Position numbers and translations under genes: made by a program
The notes under the pieces: generated by a model
What the model saw: only the letters and a program-made list of their open reading frames with translations
Told to the model about the DNA's origin: nothing
The model's database searches: none
Source: JBFGWM01 sp041588495
GTDB lineage: Bacteria; Pseudomonadota; Gammaproteobacteria; Pseudomonadales; JBFGWM01
Direction: 5' to 3'
DNA: 13,548 nt
Assembly: GCA_041588495.1 (NCBI GenBank)
Contig: JBFGWM010000051.1
Location: 1 to 13,548, forward strand
Part shown: positions 1-7,727 of the stretch, piece after piece
Layout: each line of letters starts with the position of its first letter
Position numbering within the stretch: position 1 is the stretch's first letter

Positions 1-21
1 ATTGCTGCGGTCTACAGCCCT

Positions 22-612
22 CTACCTCCGCTTCCGGGCGACCTTTGAGGCGTGATAGCTGCCAGCTTCCGTGACTTTTCCCAGATCCAGCGCTGCGGCG
101 TGCTGCACGAGCACATGGAAGTTCTGCAGCGTGAACTGCGGACCGTACCCGTCAGCACTGCCGTTATTCTGAATTGCCATGGCCTGCCCATGCAGGCAAC
201 GGATGCGCGCCAGTGACTTCTTCTCCAGTTCGCGTGCAAACTCGATCCGACCGGGGGCGGCCTGTCCGTTCTCTCCCGGCTCGAACAGGATCAGCGTCAG
301 GCCGGAAACGGTCGGTTGCATGATCCCGCCTTTCTGCCGCGCAAGCTCCGGGTACCGGTCGCCCTCCGGCAGCTTCTCGAGTGATGCGCTGTCCGTGATG
401 AGCAGGGCGTAGTCCATCGTCCTGATCCCGCGGTCGGTTGCCGCTTCCGCTACTGCACTGTGCGGGTTTTCCGTCCCGGGCTGCGTCAGGGGGTCCGGGC
501 GCGCACTGGCCGGCGCCGCCTGCGACTGCTCCTCAAGAATCTTCTCTTCAGAAGCCGGGGCGCCGGCCGCGTTTCTGCCGCGTCGGAGCAATCGGGTGAT
601 CCAGCCAAACAT
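22..612 (-). CDS. Hypothetical protein, 196 aa, two-part
   Basis: I do not recognise this protein. It starts at an ATG preceded, about 10 nt upstream, by an AGGAG ribosome-binding site. Residues 1-14 are short, basic and amphipathic (two WI/LL pairs, then several Arg). Residues 15-60 form an Ala/Pro/Glu-rich, probably disordered linker. A compact domain follows from about residue 65 to 185, and the protein ends in a basic tail (KVARKRR). The domain mixes strands and helices and has no Cys cluster, Walker motif or clear transmembrane segment. There is no signal peptide, so a cytoplasmic or membrane-peripheral location is likely. It is divergent from the lipoprotein gene on its right, with about 250 bp between the starts. 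The coding reading is supported by the start, the ribosome-binding site and uninterrupted length; function is unknown. Confidence 0.75.
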   Translation of the reverse strand: MFGWITRLLRRGRNAAGAPASEEKILEEQSQAAPASARPDPLTQPGTENPHSAVAEAATDRGIRTMDYALLITDSASLEKLPEGDRYPELARQKGGIMQPTVSGLTLILFEPGENGQAAPGRIEFARELEKKSLARIRCLHGQAMAIQNNGSADGYGPQFTLQNFHVLVQHAAALDLGKVTEAGSYHASKVARKRR

Positions 613-866
613 GGCGATTGGGCTCCTGGGCGGGGGCGGGTAAAGGAAGGCTAGCGCGCAATGGTCGTCTGATCGGCGGACGATTTCAATACAGGGCCGC
701 CTGCGGCCGCCGCGCGAGTGGCTGGCCGGTGTAAATCATGCGGGAGAGGGGCCAGCCGCGTCCACGCAGAGGTTACACTTTCGTCACCGGATGCTGCGGA
801 ACCTGCCGGACAGTCGGCCATTCTCAAGGCCTCGCAGGGACTGCAAAATGCAGAGGAGGAGGCACG

Positions 867-1889
867 ATGGGCGATCGTCACATACCGGGCAACTGCGCGC
901 GAAGGATCGGGACTTTTCTTTTCGCCGGCCTGTTGAGCGCCTGCGGTGAGGGTGACCCTGCGCCCGGCCGGACATCGGCGCAAGCGCCGACCGGCGATGG
1001 GTCGGTTGAGGTGCGGGTTGCCGGGGACGTGCGCAACATCGAGGTGGTGCGCCAGTCACTGCGGCGCCCCGCCGGTTCGCATGCGGCGGAAGTGTCACTG
1101 GTACTTCGCAATAGTGCCGTCACCAAACAGACGGTGCGGTTGCAGGGCGATTGGCTGGATGGCGCGGGACGCAACTACGGTGGGTTCTCCAGTACGTACC
1201 ATGTGCCCGCCACAGGCGAGATCGTCGCAACCTCTGCAACCCGCACAAGGGCAGTTTCCCGGGTGCGGGTTCGGCTTATGGCACCCGCTCAGGAGCTTCC
1301 CGCCTGGGCGGAGGGTCTGCTGGCGGCCTCCACGGCCGGGGCGGTGGGGGGCGGTGTGGCTTTCACCGAAACGCCATCGCTGGCGGAGGTGCCTGCGTGG
1401 GAACCACGGGGCCTCGCAAATGGCGTACCTTTCGAGGCCAGGACCATCCTCTTTGTACCCGAATCGACTGGCTGGCAGTTGCAACTCGTGGACGTGGCTT
1501 TCGATCCGCTCGCGACGGTGCTCAGCGTGCGGGAGTCGCACCCGGATGTGCAGACGGTATACATCAATCTTCCTGAAGAGCCCTATGTGGGCATGCGCAT
1601 CGAGCACGGCCTGGACTTCGGTGGCGCGATGTTCCAGATTCGTCCGCAGCCCACGGCAGAAACTACCACCAGCTGGAATACGCGATTCGCGCTGGCGCTG
1701 GAGATCAGTGACTGGCAGCGCAAGCCGTGGCAGCCGGACGGGGAAACCTACCAGATCGGGGGTCGTGCTTCCGGGCGGATATACATTGTTTTCGCTGCGG
1801 GCATGGGGGATATCCGCAATTCATTCGTGGCCGGGGAGTTCGCGGACGCGCCCATCGTGTATTACGGTCCACCCAAGCCACCTGGCTGA
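867..1889 (+). CDS. Predicted lipoprotein of unknown function, 340 aa
   Basis: The reading frame is open from 738, but I chose the ATG at 867 because GAGGAGG lies just upstream and because it puts a lipoprotein signal at the N-terminus: a basic stretch with two adjacent Arg, a hydrophobic core, then a lipobox LSAC with the modifiable Cys near residue 27. The mature protein would be anchored in the outer or inner membrane facing the periplasm. Residues about 45-125 form a beta-rich segment in which a hydrophobic VSLVLRNS strand is followed by an LQGDWLDGAGRNYGG strand. This loosely recalls the YcfL (DUF1425) beta-sandwich, which is a weak guess from pattern only. The C-terminal 150 residues are also beta-rich, with many aromatic residues, and end in a Pro/Gly tail. 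No catalytic motif is visible. Confidence 0.8.
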   Translation: MGDRHIPGNCARRIGTFLFAGLLSACGEGDPAPGRTSAQAPTGDGSVEVRVAGDVRNIEVVRQSLRRPAGSHAAEVSLVLRNSAVTKQTVRLQGDWLDGAGRNYGGFSSTYHVPATGEIVATSATRTRAVSRVRVRLMAPAQELPAWAEGLLAASTAGAVGGGVAFTETPSLAEVPAWEPRGLANGVPFEARTILFVPESTGWQLQLVDVAFDPLATVLSVRESHPDVQTVYINLPEEPYVGMRIEHGLDFGGAMFQIRPQPTAETTTSWNTRFALALEISDWQRKPWQPDGETYQIGGRASGRIYIVFAAGMGDIRNSFVAGEFADAPIVYYGPPKPPG

Positions 1890-1940
1890 GGTGCAATTTT
1901 GCAGAGCGTGCGCCTGCATTGAGTGCAAAAGGAGTGGGGT

Positions 1941-1976
1941 ATGAAAAACGCTTTCGTTCATGAAGCCGGATTCTGA
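1941..1976 (+). other. Possible 11-codon leader ORF overlapping the ychJ start
   Basis: An ATG at 1941 follows a GGAGTGGGG ribosome-binding-like stretch at good spacing and reads 11 codons to a TGA at 1974-1976. That stop lies 15 nt inside the ychJ reading frame. The ychJ ATG at 1960 has no ribosome-binding site of its own, and its frame is closed by a TGA at 1942-1944. This small ORF may therefore load ribosomes for ychJ by coupling. It could equally be a chance overlap; no homology is possible at this length. Confidence 0.25.
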
Positions 1977-2349
1977 CTGCCCCTGCGGCAGTGGTGCTTC
2001 GTACGCGGAGTGCTGTGGTCGCCTGCATGCGGGTCAGGCCGCGCCGGACGCGCTGGCCCTGATGCGCTCGCGATACTGCGCCTACGTGCTGGCCGATGAG
2101 GATTACCTGCTCCGTACCTGGAGCCCCGCGACCCGGCCGGCCTCTCTGGCGGGCCTCGGCGCAACCGGGGAAAAGTGGCTCGGCCTGAAAATCCTGTCAC
2201 ACGAAGTACTCGGCCCGGACCGCCAGACCGTGGAATTCGTGGCACGGTTTCGCCGTGGTGGTGGCAGCGCGACCCGCCTGCATGAGAAGAGTACCTTCGT
2301 GCGCGAACAGGGTTGTTGGTTTTATCTGGACGGAACTCAGGACGAGTAA
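1960..2349 (+). CDS. ychJ: YchJ-family (UPF0225) SEC-C motif protein
   Basis: A 129-aa protein that opens with the SEC-C zinc-binding motif CPCGSGxxYxxCC (residues about 7-19). This motif is shared with the C-terminus of SecA and with the YchJ/UPF0225 family. An NTF2-like alpha+beta domain follows, with the family pattern LMRSRYCAYVL and, near the end, a strand ending WFYLDG. E. coli YchJ is somewhat longer and has a second Cys-rich segment at its C-terminus, which this protein lacks. The biochemical role of YchJ is not established; a zinc-dependent fold and cytoplasmic location are inferred. The only possible ATG is at 1960 and has no Shine-Dalgarno sequence, so translation may be coupled to the tiny overlapping ORF at 1941. 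It is convergent with the tRNA-Met gene downstream. Confidence 0.85.
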   Translation: MKPDSDCPCGSGASYAECCGRLHAGQAAPDALALMRSRYCAYVLADEDYLLRTWSPATRPASLAGLGATGEKWLGLKILSHEVLGPDRQTVEFVARFRRGGGSATRLHEKSTFVREQGCWFYLDGTQDE

Positions 2350-2425
2350 AGGTGGTATCGGCAATTGCTTCCTGAGATTTGGAGGCAGACCCGGTTTACC
2401 GGCCCGAATGGCAGCACCAACCATG

Positions 2426-2452
2426 CCGGGCAATACAGGACAGCGTGCCCGG
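2426..2452. terminator. Stem-loop between ychJ and tRNA-Met, possible bidirectional terminator
   Basis: CCGGGCA (2426-2432) and TGCCCGG (2446-2452) form a perfect 7-bp stem around a 13-nt loop. It lies in the gap between the convergent ychJ and tRNA-Met genes. There is no strong T-run on either side, so it is at best a weak or factor-assisted terminator; position is the main argument. Confidence 0.3.
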
Positions 2453-2476
2453 TTGATGAATAAGCTATTGAATTGA

Positions 2477-2553
2477 TGGTGGCTATGGGTGGACTCGAAC
2501 CACCGACCCCAGCATTATGAGTGCTGTGCTCTAACCGGCTGAGCTACATAGCC
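2477..2553 (-). tRNA. tRNA-Met (CAU), elongator type
   Basis: The minus strand gives a complete 77-nt cloverleaf. The acceptor stem GGCTATG pairs with CATAGCC, followed by discriminator A and an encoded CCA. The D arm carries AGCTCAG. The anticodon stem CAGCA/TGCTG holds the loop CTCATAA with anticodon CAT, and the T arm carries GGTTCGAGTCC. Overall it closely resembles E. coli elongator tRNA-Met (GGCTACGTAGCTCAG start). The first base pair is a normal G-C, which argues against initiator tRNA. The tRNA-Ile2 that also has a CAT gene anticodon cannot be fully excluded, but the acceptor and D-arm sequence favour Met. Confidence 0.95.
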
Positions 2554-2570
2554 ATCGGGGAAGGGGCGGA

Positions 2571-2599
2571 ATTGTCGTTTCTGCCCGGTTGCTTGTCAA
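2571..2599 (-). promoter_or_regulatory. Sigma70 promoter of tRNA-Met
   Basis: A perfect -35 (TTGACA, 2594-2599) and a -10 (GACAAT, 2571-2576) are separated by exactly 17 bp. Transcription would start some 10 nt before the mature tRNA 5' end. The stretch after the -10 is C-rich and GC-rich, the type of discriminator expected of a stringently controlled stable-RNA promoter. Confidence 0.8.
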
Positions 2600-2701
2600 G
2601 GGAAGTGCGCCAAAGGGCGCCCGGGAGCGGTCAGACGTTGGCCCGGAAAACCACGCTACAATCCTTTTGGCAAGCAGCATCCCTTCATTCGAGCTGCAAA
2701 C

Positions 2702-2721
2702 ATACCCGGTTTCGTGCCCGG
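2702..2721 (+). repeat. Left copy of candidate island-flanking repeat
   Basis: ATACCCGGTT (2702-2711), one base, then CGTGCCCGG (2713-2721). The same two blocks occur in the same order and orientation at 10039-10048 and 10082-10090, beside the integrase remnant. They would bracket the whole copper region as direct repeats. The match is short and could be chance. Confidence 0.25.
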
Positions 2722-2790
2722 TATTGTAAAGCAGTGGAGACCAGAGGCTCCTGTGAGCCGCCTCCTCAATCCTCTGGGTCCGACCCTTGC

Positions 2791-3186
2791 TCAACTACGT
2801 GCAGCTCCCGCAATCACCGGGCTCAGTGGCATGCCGGTAACCGGGAACAACACACCTGCTGCGACCGGTACGCCGAGCAGTTTGTAGAAGAACGCGCCGA
2901 ACAGGTTCTGCCGGATGTTTCGGGCGTGGGCCTGCTGATTGCGATGGCATCTGTCAGGCCATGTAGGGACCCACGCATCAGGTTGACGTCGGCACTCTAC
3001 ATGGCGACGTCGGTGCCGGTTTCGATCGTGAAACCGACATCCGCGAGCGCGAGTGCCGGGGCGTCGTTGATACCGTCGCCGGTCATTCCTACGATCTCTA
3101 AGGTTCGGAGATCTTGTTCGACTTGTCCTCGGGCAGGACATCGGCGTGCGGGCCTGAGCCGCGAGTTCCTGTGCAGCATCAGTGGA
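2791..3186 (-). pseudogene. Shattered 3' remnant of a Cu(+)-exporting P1B-type ATPase
   Basis: Reading the minus strand leftward from about 3186, pieces of one P-type ATPase C-terminus appear in successive frames. They are an AAQELAAQA stretch, then ADVLPEDKSNKISE, then the hinge motif GDGINDAPALALADVG with TIETGTDVAM, then a stop (TAG, 2997-2999) where the family has Glu. The same frame resumes with SADVNLMRGSLHGL and continues to about ISR. A one-base loss then shifts to the final frame, with RNIRQNLFGAFFYKLLGVP and VIAGAA, which stops at 2791 before the family's usual end. The hydrolase P-domain tail and last two membrane helices are thus recognisable, but the catalytic DKTG and the CPC copper site are absent. 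At least two frameshifts and one nonsense change make it non-functional. It lies directly downstream of cusA and behind a MerR-type operator. Confidence 0.85.
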
Positions 3187-3207
3187 ACACCTCCCATCGC
3201 AAGGTGC

Positions 3208-3232
3208 ACCCTGTACCGAGGTGCCGAGTCAA
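3208..3232 (-). promoter_or_regulatory. MerR-type operator (second copy), relic copA promoter
   Basis: On the minus strand TTGACT (-35-like, 3227-3232) runs into a palindrome of two 10-bp halves, ACTCGGCACC (3220-3229) and GGTACAGGGT (3208-3217), around a 2-bp centre. The right half is identical to the reverse complement of the good half of the operator before the cus operon, and the left half matches it at 7 of 10 positions. No convincing -10 remains at the 19-20 bp spacing (CACCTT). A GGGAGG and an ATG follow at 3190-3195 and 3179. The site overlaps the cusA stop codon. MerR-family identity is inferred from architecture. Confidence 0.55.
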
Positions 3233-6200
3233 GAGTTTTCTCCCGCGCGACCCCGGGGGGCAGGCTCCAAACCCGAGGCGAGCCTCCGCCGTTGCCAGAG
3301 CAGGTAGACGGCCGGCAGCAGAACCAGCGTCAGCACCAGCGTGGACACCATCCCGCCGACCATCGGCGCAGCGATCCGTTGCATGACCTCCGAGCCGGTA
3401 CCGGTTCCGACCATGATCGGCAGCAAGCCGGCAAATGTACTGGCGAATGTCATGATGATCGGGCGTACCCGCCGCCCGGCTCCCTCCAGTACGGCCTCTT
3501 TCAGCTCCTCCGGACCCGCGGCGCGCCCTTCCTCTGCGAGCGACACGGTCCGGTCCTCGAGGGCTCGGCTGAGGTACACCAGCATCAGCACCCCGATCTC
3601 GATGGCGAGGCCGGCCAACGCGATGAAACCCACTCCGATGGCAATCGACAGTTCATAATCCAGCAGGTACACCAGCCAGAGGCCACCAATGACGGAGAAC
3701 GGCAGTGTGCCCATGATGATCAGTACTTCAGTCAGGTTTCTGAAGTTCAGGTAGAGCAGTACCAGTATGATCAGCAGGGTCAGCGGCACGACCACGTACA
3801 GCCGCTTTGTGGCGCGCACCAGATACTCGTATTGTCCCGACCACTGCAGGGCATATCCGGCTGGCAGATCGAGTTCCGCCTCCAGGCGTGCCTTCGCCGC
3901 CTCCACGTAGGAGCCCAGATCGCGGCCCTCGATGTCGACGAATACCCAGCCACTCAGCCGGGCGTTCTCACTCTTGATGACCGGCGGGCCGTCCACGACC
4001 TGTACATCGCTGACATCCCCCGGGGCGATCCGGGCGCCGCGCGGGGTCACGATGGGCAGTAATCGCAGCGATTCCACTGAATCCCGATACGCGGATGGAT
4101 AGCGCAGGTTGACCGGATAGCGCTCCAGCCCCTCCACCGTCTCGGTGACGTTCATGCCACCCACCGCCGTGCGCACCACGTTTTGCAGGTCATCGATGTT
4201 CAGCCCATATCGGGCCGCCTTCGCACGATCCGGCTCGATGATGATGTAGCGGCCACCCGCAACCCGCTCGGCATAGACCGAGGCAGTTCCTTCCACGTGC
4301 GGAAGCAGTTCCTCCAACTGGCGGCCGATGGCTTGTATCGTCGGCAGGTCAGGCCCGTTCACCTTGATGCCCACTGGCGTCTTGATGCCCGTGGCCAGCA
4401 TGTCCAGCCGATTGCGAATCGGCATCACCCACAGGTTGGTCACGCCCGGAAACTGGATGCGCTGGTTGAGCTCGTTCCGCAGGGTATCCATGGTGACCCC
4501 GGGGCGCCACTGGTTGCGTGGTTTCAGGCGCACCGTGGTCTCGATCATGGTCAGCGGCGCAGGGTCCGTTGCGGTTTCAGCACGGCCGATCTTTCCAAAC
4601 ACAGATTCGACTTCAGGAACCGTGCGGATCAGCTTGTCCGTCTGTTGCAGCAGTTCGCGTGCTTTGCCGATCGAGATTCCGGGATAGGCGCTGGGCATGT
4701 AGAGCAGATCACCTTCGTCCAATGGGGGCATGAACTCCGAACCCAGGCGTGTCGCCGGCCACAACCCGAGAATCATGATGAGGAGGCCGATGGTGACCGT
4801 GGCGCCGGGGTTGCGCGCGACCGCGGCGATGACCGGGCGATACAGGGCCTGGATCGCCCGGTTCAGGGGATTACGGTTCTCCTCCAGAATTCGGCCCCGC
4901 ACGAGAAGGCCGATCAGCACGGGGACCAGGGTAACAGCCAGCATGGCGGCGGCCCCCATGGCGTAGGTCTTGGTGAAGGCCAGTGGCGAGAACAGCCGAC
5001 CCTCCTGCGCTTCCAGCGTGAAGACTGGCAGAAAACTCAGCGTGATGATGAGCAAGGAAAAGAACAGCGGCGGACCGACTTCCGCACTCGCATTGCCAAT
5101 CAATTGCCAGCGCTCTTTCTGACTGTGTGGGCCGGCTCGCTCCAGGTGCTTGTGCACGTTCTCGATCATGACGATGGCGCCATCGACCATCGCGCCGATG
5201 GCAATCGCAATGCCGCCCAATGACATGATGTTGGCGTTCATGCCCTGCAGTTGGATCACGATGAAGGCCGCCAGGATGCCAACTGGCAGACTCAGTACCA
5301 CGACAAGTGCCGAGCGAAGGTGAAACAGAAAAGCGGCGCAGATGATCGAGACAACGATGAACTCTTCGAGCAGCTTTTGATAGAGATTCCGCACCGCACT
5401 GAGAATCAGGTTGGAGCGATCGTAGGTCTCCACGATCTCAACACCGTCGGGCAAACTCTCTTTCAGAACCTGAAGTCGTTGTTTGACGCCTGCGATGGTT
5501 TTGGCGGCGTTCTCGCCGTAGCGCATGATGATGACGCCGCCAACGACCTCTCCTTCGCCATTGAGCTCGGCAATACCCCGGCGCAATTGCGGCCCCATGC
5601 CAATTTCAGCCACGTTGCCGAGCAGTAACGGTGTGCCGCTTTCGTTGAGCCCGAGTGGAATCTGCCGGAGGTCCTCCACGGAATCGAGATAGCCCTTGGC
5701 GCGCACCATGTACTCCGCCTCTGCCATCTCGATGACCGACCCGCCAGCTTCGCGGTTGGCCTTCTGGATCGCCATGCGCACGTGTGAAAGCGGTACGTTG
5801 TATGCCCGCAGCTTGTCCGGATCGACCACCACCTGGTACTGCCGCACCATGCCACCAATGGGCGCAACTTCCGCAACACCGGGGACGGTCTGCAGTTCGT
5901 AGCGCAGGAACCAGTCCTGCAATGAGCGCAGCTGAGACAGGTCATGTTTGCCGGTTCGATCCACCAGCGCGTACTGATAGATCCAGCCAACGCCCGTTGC
6001 ATCGGGACCAAGCTCCGGCTGCGCTTCGGGAGGCAGTTTCCCGGCCGCCTGGCTGAGATACTCAAGCACGCGGGAGCGGGCCCAGTACAAGTCGGTTCCA
6101 TTTTCGAAGATGATGTAGACGAAGGAGTCGCCGAAGAAAGAGAATCCGCGCACTGTCCGCGCTTTCGGCACCGACAGCATGGCCGCGGTGAGCGGGAAGG

Positions 6201-6396
6201 TCACCTGGTCCTGCACGACCTGTGGCGCCTGCCCCGGATAATTCGTCTTGATGATCACCTGGACATCGGACAGGTCTGGAATCGCATCCACCGGTGTATT
6301 GCGAAGCGCATGAACTCCGCCCACCACCAGAAACAGGCTGGCAACCATCACCAGAAATCGGTTCTCGATGGACCAGCGGATCAGCGCAACAATCAT
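3229..6396 (-). CDS. cusA: CusA-type Cu(I)/Ag(I) efflux RND pump, inner-membrane subunit
   Basis: A 1055-aa heavy-metal-efflux RND transporter, close in length to E. coli CusA (1047). It opens with the first membrane helix and the family strings TPVDAIPDLSDVQVI and YPGQAPQ. The topology is two sets of membrane helices with two large periplasmic loops. The three methionines that bind copper in CusA are all present: M567 (LLYMP), M617 (PLTMIET) and M666 (LDMLATG). The relay methionines M391, M403, M480 and M1005 are also kept. Of the proton-relay residues, D405 (GAMVDGAIVM) and E933 (AIEIGV) are present, but the Lys that follows RVRP in E. coli (K984) is Ile980 here. Cu/Ag specificity, rather than the Zn/Co/Cd of CzcA, follows from the Met triad. 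The start overlaps the cusB stop as ATGA, with a GGAG upstream. It is the last intact gene of the operon. Confidence 0.95.
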   Translation of the reverse strand: MIVALIRWSIENRFLVMVASLFLVVGGVHALRNTPVDAIPDLSDVQVIIKTNYPGQAPQVVQDQVTFPLTAAMLSVPKARTVRGFSFFGDSFVYIIFENGTDLYWARSRVLEYLSQAAGKLPPEAQPELGPDATGVGWIYQYALVDRTGKHDLSQLRSLQDWFLRYELQTVPGVAEVAPIGGMVRQYQVVVDPDKLRAYNVPLSHVRMAIQKANREAGGSVIEMAEAEYMVRAKGYLDSVEDLRQIPLGLNESGTPLLLGNVAEIGMGPQLRRGIAELNGEGEVVGGVIIMRYGENAAKTIAGVKQRLQVLKESLPDGVEIVETYDRSNLILSAVRNLYQKLLEEFIVVSIICAAFLFHLRSALVVVLSLPVGILAAFIVIQLQGMNANIMSLGGIAIAIGAMVDGAIVMIENVHKHLERAGPHSQKERWQLIGNASAEVGPPLFFSLLIITLSFLPVFTLEAQEGRLFSPLAFTKTYAMGAAAMLAVTLVPVLIGLLVRGRILEENRNPLNRAIQALYRPVIAAVARNPGATVTIGLLIMILGLWPATRLGSEFMPPLDEGDLLYMPSAYPGISIGKARELLQQTDKLIRTVPEVESVFGKIGRAETATDPAPLTMIETTVRLKPRNQWRPGVTMDTLRNELNQRIQFPGVTNLWVMPIRNRLDMLATGIKTPVGIKVNGPDLPTIQAIGRQLEELLPHVEGTASVYAERVAGGRYIIIEPDRAKAARYGLNIDDLQNVVRTAVGGMNVTETVEGLERYPVNLRYPSAYRDSVESLRLLPIVTPRGARIAPGDVSDVQVVDGPPVIKSENARLSGWVFVDIEGRDLGSYVEAAKARLEAELDLPAGYALQWSGQYEYLVRATKRLYVVVPLTLLIILVLLYLNFRNLTEVLIIMGTLPFSVIGGLWLVYLLDYELSIAIGVGFIALAGLAIEIGVLMLVYLSRALEDRTVSLAEEGRAAGPEELKEAVLEGAGRRVRPIIMTFASTFAGLLPIMVGTGTGSEVMQRIAAPMVGGMVSTLVLTLVLLPAVYLLWQRRRLASGLEPAPRGRAGENS

Positions 6397-7727
6397 CGGT
6401 GTTTCTCCATGGGATGTCCTGCGTGATCCATGTCGTGTCCGGAGTGATCCATTCCATCCATGGCTTCTTCCGGCTGCTCCGCTGTTGATTCCTTGGCGGA
6501 ATGCGTTTGGGCTTCGTCGACGTCCTCCATGCGTCCGAACTCAGCAGACAGGCTGGATTCCGAATCGATCAGGAACTGCGCGGAGATCACGACGCGGTCG
6601 CCCTCACTAAGGCCATCCAGCACTTCCAGCCACTCCCCGGCGGCGCGGCCGGTGCGGACTTGCGTGGACAGGTAGCGGCCGTCCCCCAATGCACAGACCA
6701 CTCGCTGCATGGTGCCGGTGCGGATGACCGCGCTGCGTGGCACGGCCAATGTCTCTCCACTGGGTGTCCCGAAAATACGTACAGACGCGTACATGTTGGG
6801 TCGCAGCGCCTCGTCCGGGTTCGGCACACGGATTCGCACGCGGGCCGTGCGCGTGGTCGCGTCCAGAACGGGGTACACGTAGTCCACTTCGCCGGTCCAG
6901 GTGCGGCCCGGCCAGGCATCGGTTCGAATCTCCACGGTGTTCCCGGCTTCCACCCAACCGGACTGTTGCTCGAAGACTTCGGCAATGAGCCAGATCGTAT
7001 CCAACTGGCCGATGGACATGACTTCGTCCTGTGGTCGGACGAACATGCCGTGTCGCACCATCAGCATGCTCACATAGCCATCCTGCTGCGCGCGGATGGG
7101 CACCGTGCGCTGCACCCTGCCGGTTTCTTCGATGGCTTTTACCTGTGCCGGGGCCAGGCCCAGGGCTTCCAGTTTCTGGCGCGCCGACCGAAGCAGGCCC
7201 GCCTCGCCACTCTGGCGGGCCAGGAACATTTCTTCCTGCGCATTGACGATATCGGGGGCATACAGGTCGAACAGCACCTGCCCCCGCCGAACCGCATCAC
7301 CAGCACTGGTCACCCCCAGTTTTTCAATCCAGCCCTCCACGCGCAGGTGCACATGATGCAGTCGGTCCTCGTCGTATCCCACGTACCCGACAGTGCGCAC
7401 TTCACGCGGTAGTTTCCGGCGCTCGACGGTGGCGGTGCGCACCCCAAGGTTGTTCTCCACGGCAGGCGATATTCGCACCGTCCCCGGCGCATCGGCCGCC
7501 GCCTCATCCTCCTCGTAGACGGGGACAAGGTCCATCCCCATGGGGGATTTTCCAGGCTTGTCGCGGCGAAAGTTCGGGTCCATGGGCGCGACCCAGTACA
7601 GGGGCTCGCGCCCTCCCGCTTGGTCCGGTTCTGTCATGGTATGGGAAGGAGAGCGAAGTTCTAGCAAGCCGTAACCAGCAGCGAACGCCAGTAGTGCCAC
7701 CGTGGATGTGATGATCACCTTATTCAT
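6393..7727 (-). CDS. cusB: CusB-type periplasmic adaptor with Met/His-rich tail
   Basis: A membrane-fusion protein linking the pump to the outer-membrane channel. I prefer the ATG at 7727 over 7733 because GGAGGAGG (7734-7741) is then 6 nt away; this gives 444 aa. An N-terminal hydrophobic anchor (about residues 3-20) precedes a Cys-less heavy-metal-binding domain. Its pattern is YWVAPMDP...PGKSPMGMDLVP, with M49, M63 and M65 matching the three copper-binding Met of E. coli CusB. Barrel-sandwich/lipoyl segments (GWIEKLGV, GDAVRRGQVLFDL), an alpha hairpin (QEEMFLARQ onward) and beta-barrel and membrane-proximal parts (MYASVRI, LAVPRSAV, GLSEGDRVV) follow. Residues 422-444 are an extra tail with four Met and five His arranged as MDHxGH repeats, not present in E. 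coli CusB. No cusF is in the window; the tail may take over metal delivery (inference). It overlaps cusC by 8 bp and cusA by 4 bp. Confidence 0.93.
   Translation of the reverse strand: MNKVIITSTVALLAFAAGYGLLELRSPSHTMTEPDQAGGREPLYWVAPMDPNFRRDKPGKSPMGMDLVPVYEEDEAAADAPGTVRISPAVENNLGVRTATVERRKLPREVRTVGYVGYDEDRLHHVHLRVEGWIEKLGVTSAGDAVRRGQVLFDLYAPDIVNAQEEMFLARQSGEAGLLRSARQKLEALGLAPAQVKAIEETGRVQRTVPIRAQQDGYVSMLMVRHGMFVRPQDEVMSIGQLDTIWLIAEVFEQQSGWVEAGNTVEIRTDAWPGRTWTGEVDYVYPVLDATTRTARVRIRVPNPDEALRPNMYASVRIFGTPSGETLAVPRSAVIRTGTMQRVVCALGDGRYLSTQVRTGRAAGEWLEVLDGLSEGDRVVISAQFLIDSESSLSAEFGRMEDVDEAQTHSAKESTAEQPEEAMDGMDHSGHDMDHAGHPMEKHR

Noticed and set aside
946..1944. 332-codon frame overlapping the lipoprotein gene
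   Set aside because: Arg/Trp/Cys-rich frame-shifted reading of the lipoprotein gene, which has a better start, a ribosome-binding site and a lipobox.
2477..2553. tRNA-Met as the attachment site of the copper island
   Set aside because: P4-type islands insert at the 3' end of a tRNA, but the copper genes lie on its 5' side and the integrase remnant is 7.5 kb away; I found no second copy of the tRNA 3' end.
2521..4062. 513-codon open frame on the plus strand
   Set aside because: It runs through the tRNA-Met gene, the copA remnant and the antisense of cusA; its translation is low-complexity Gln/His/Arg-rich shadow sequence with no family features.
4183..5223. 346-codon open frame antisense to cusA
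   Set aside because: Shadow of the strongly conserved cusA frame; no ribosome-binding site and no recognisable motifs.
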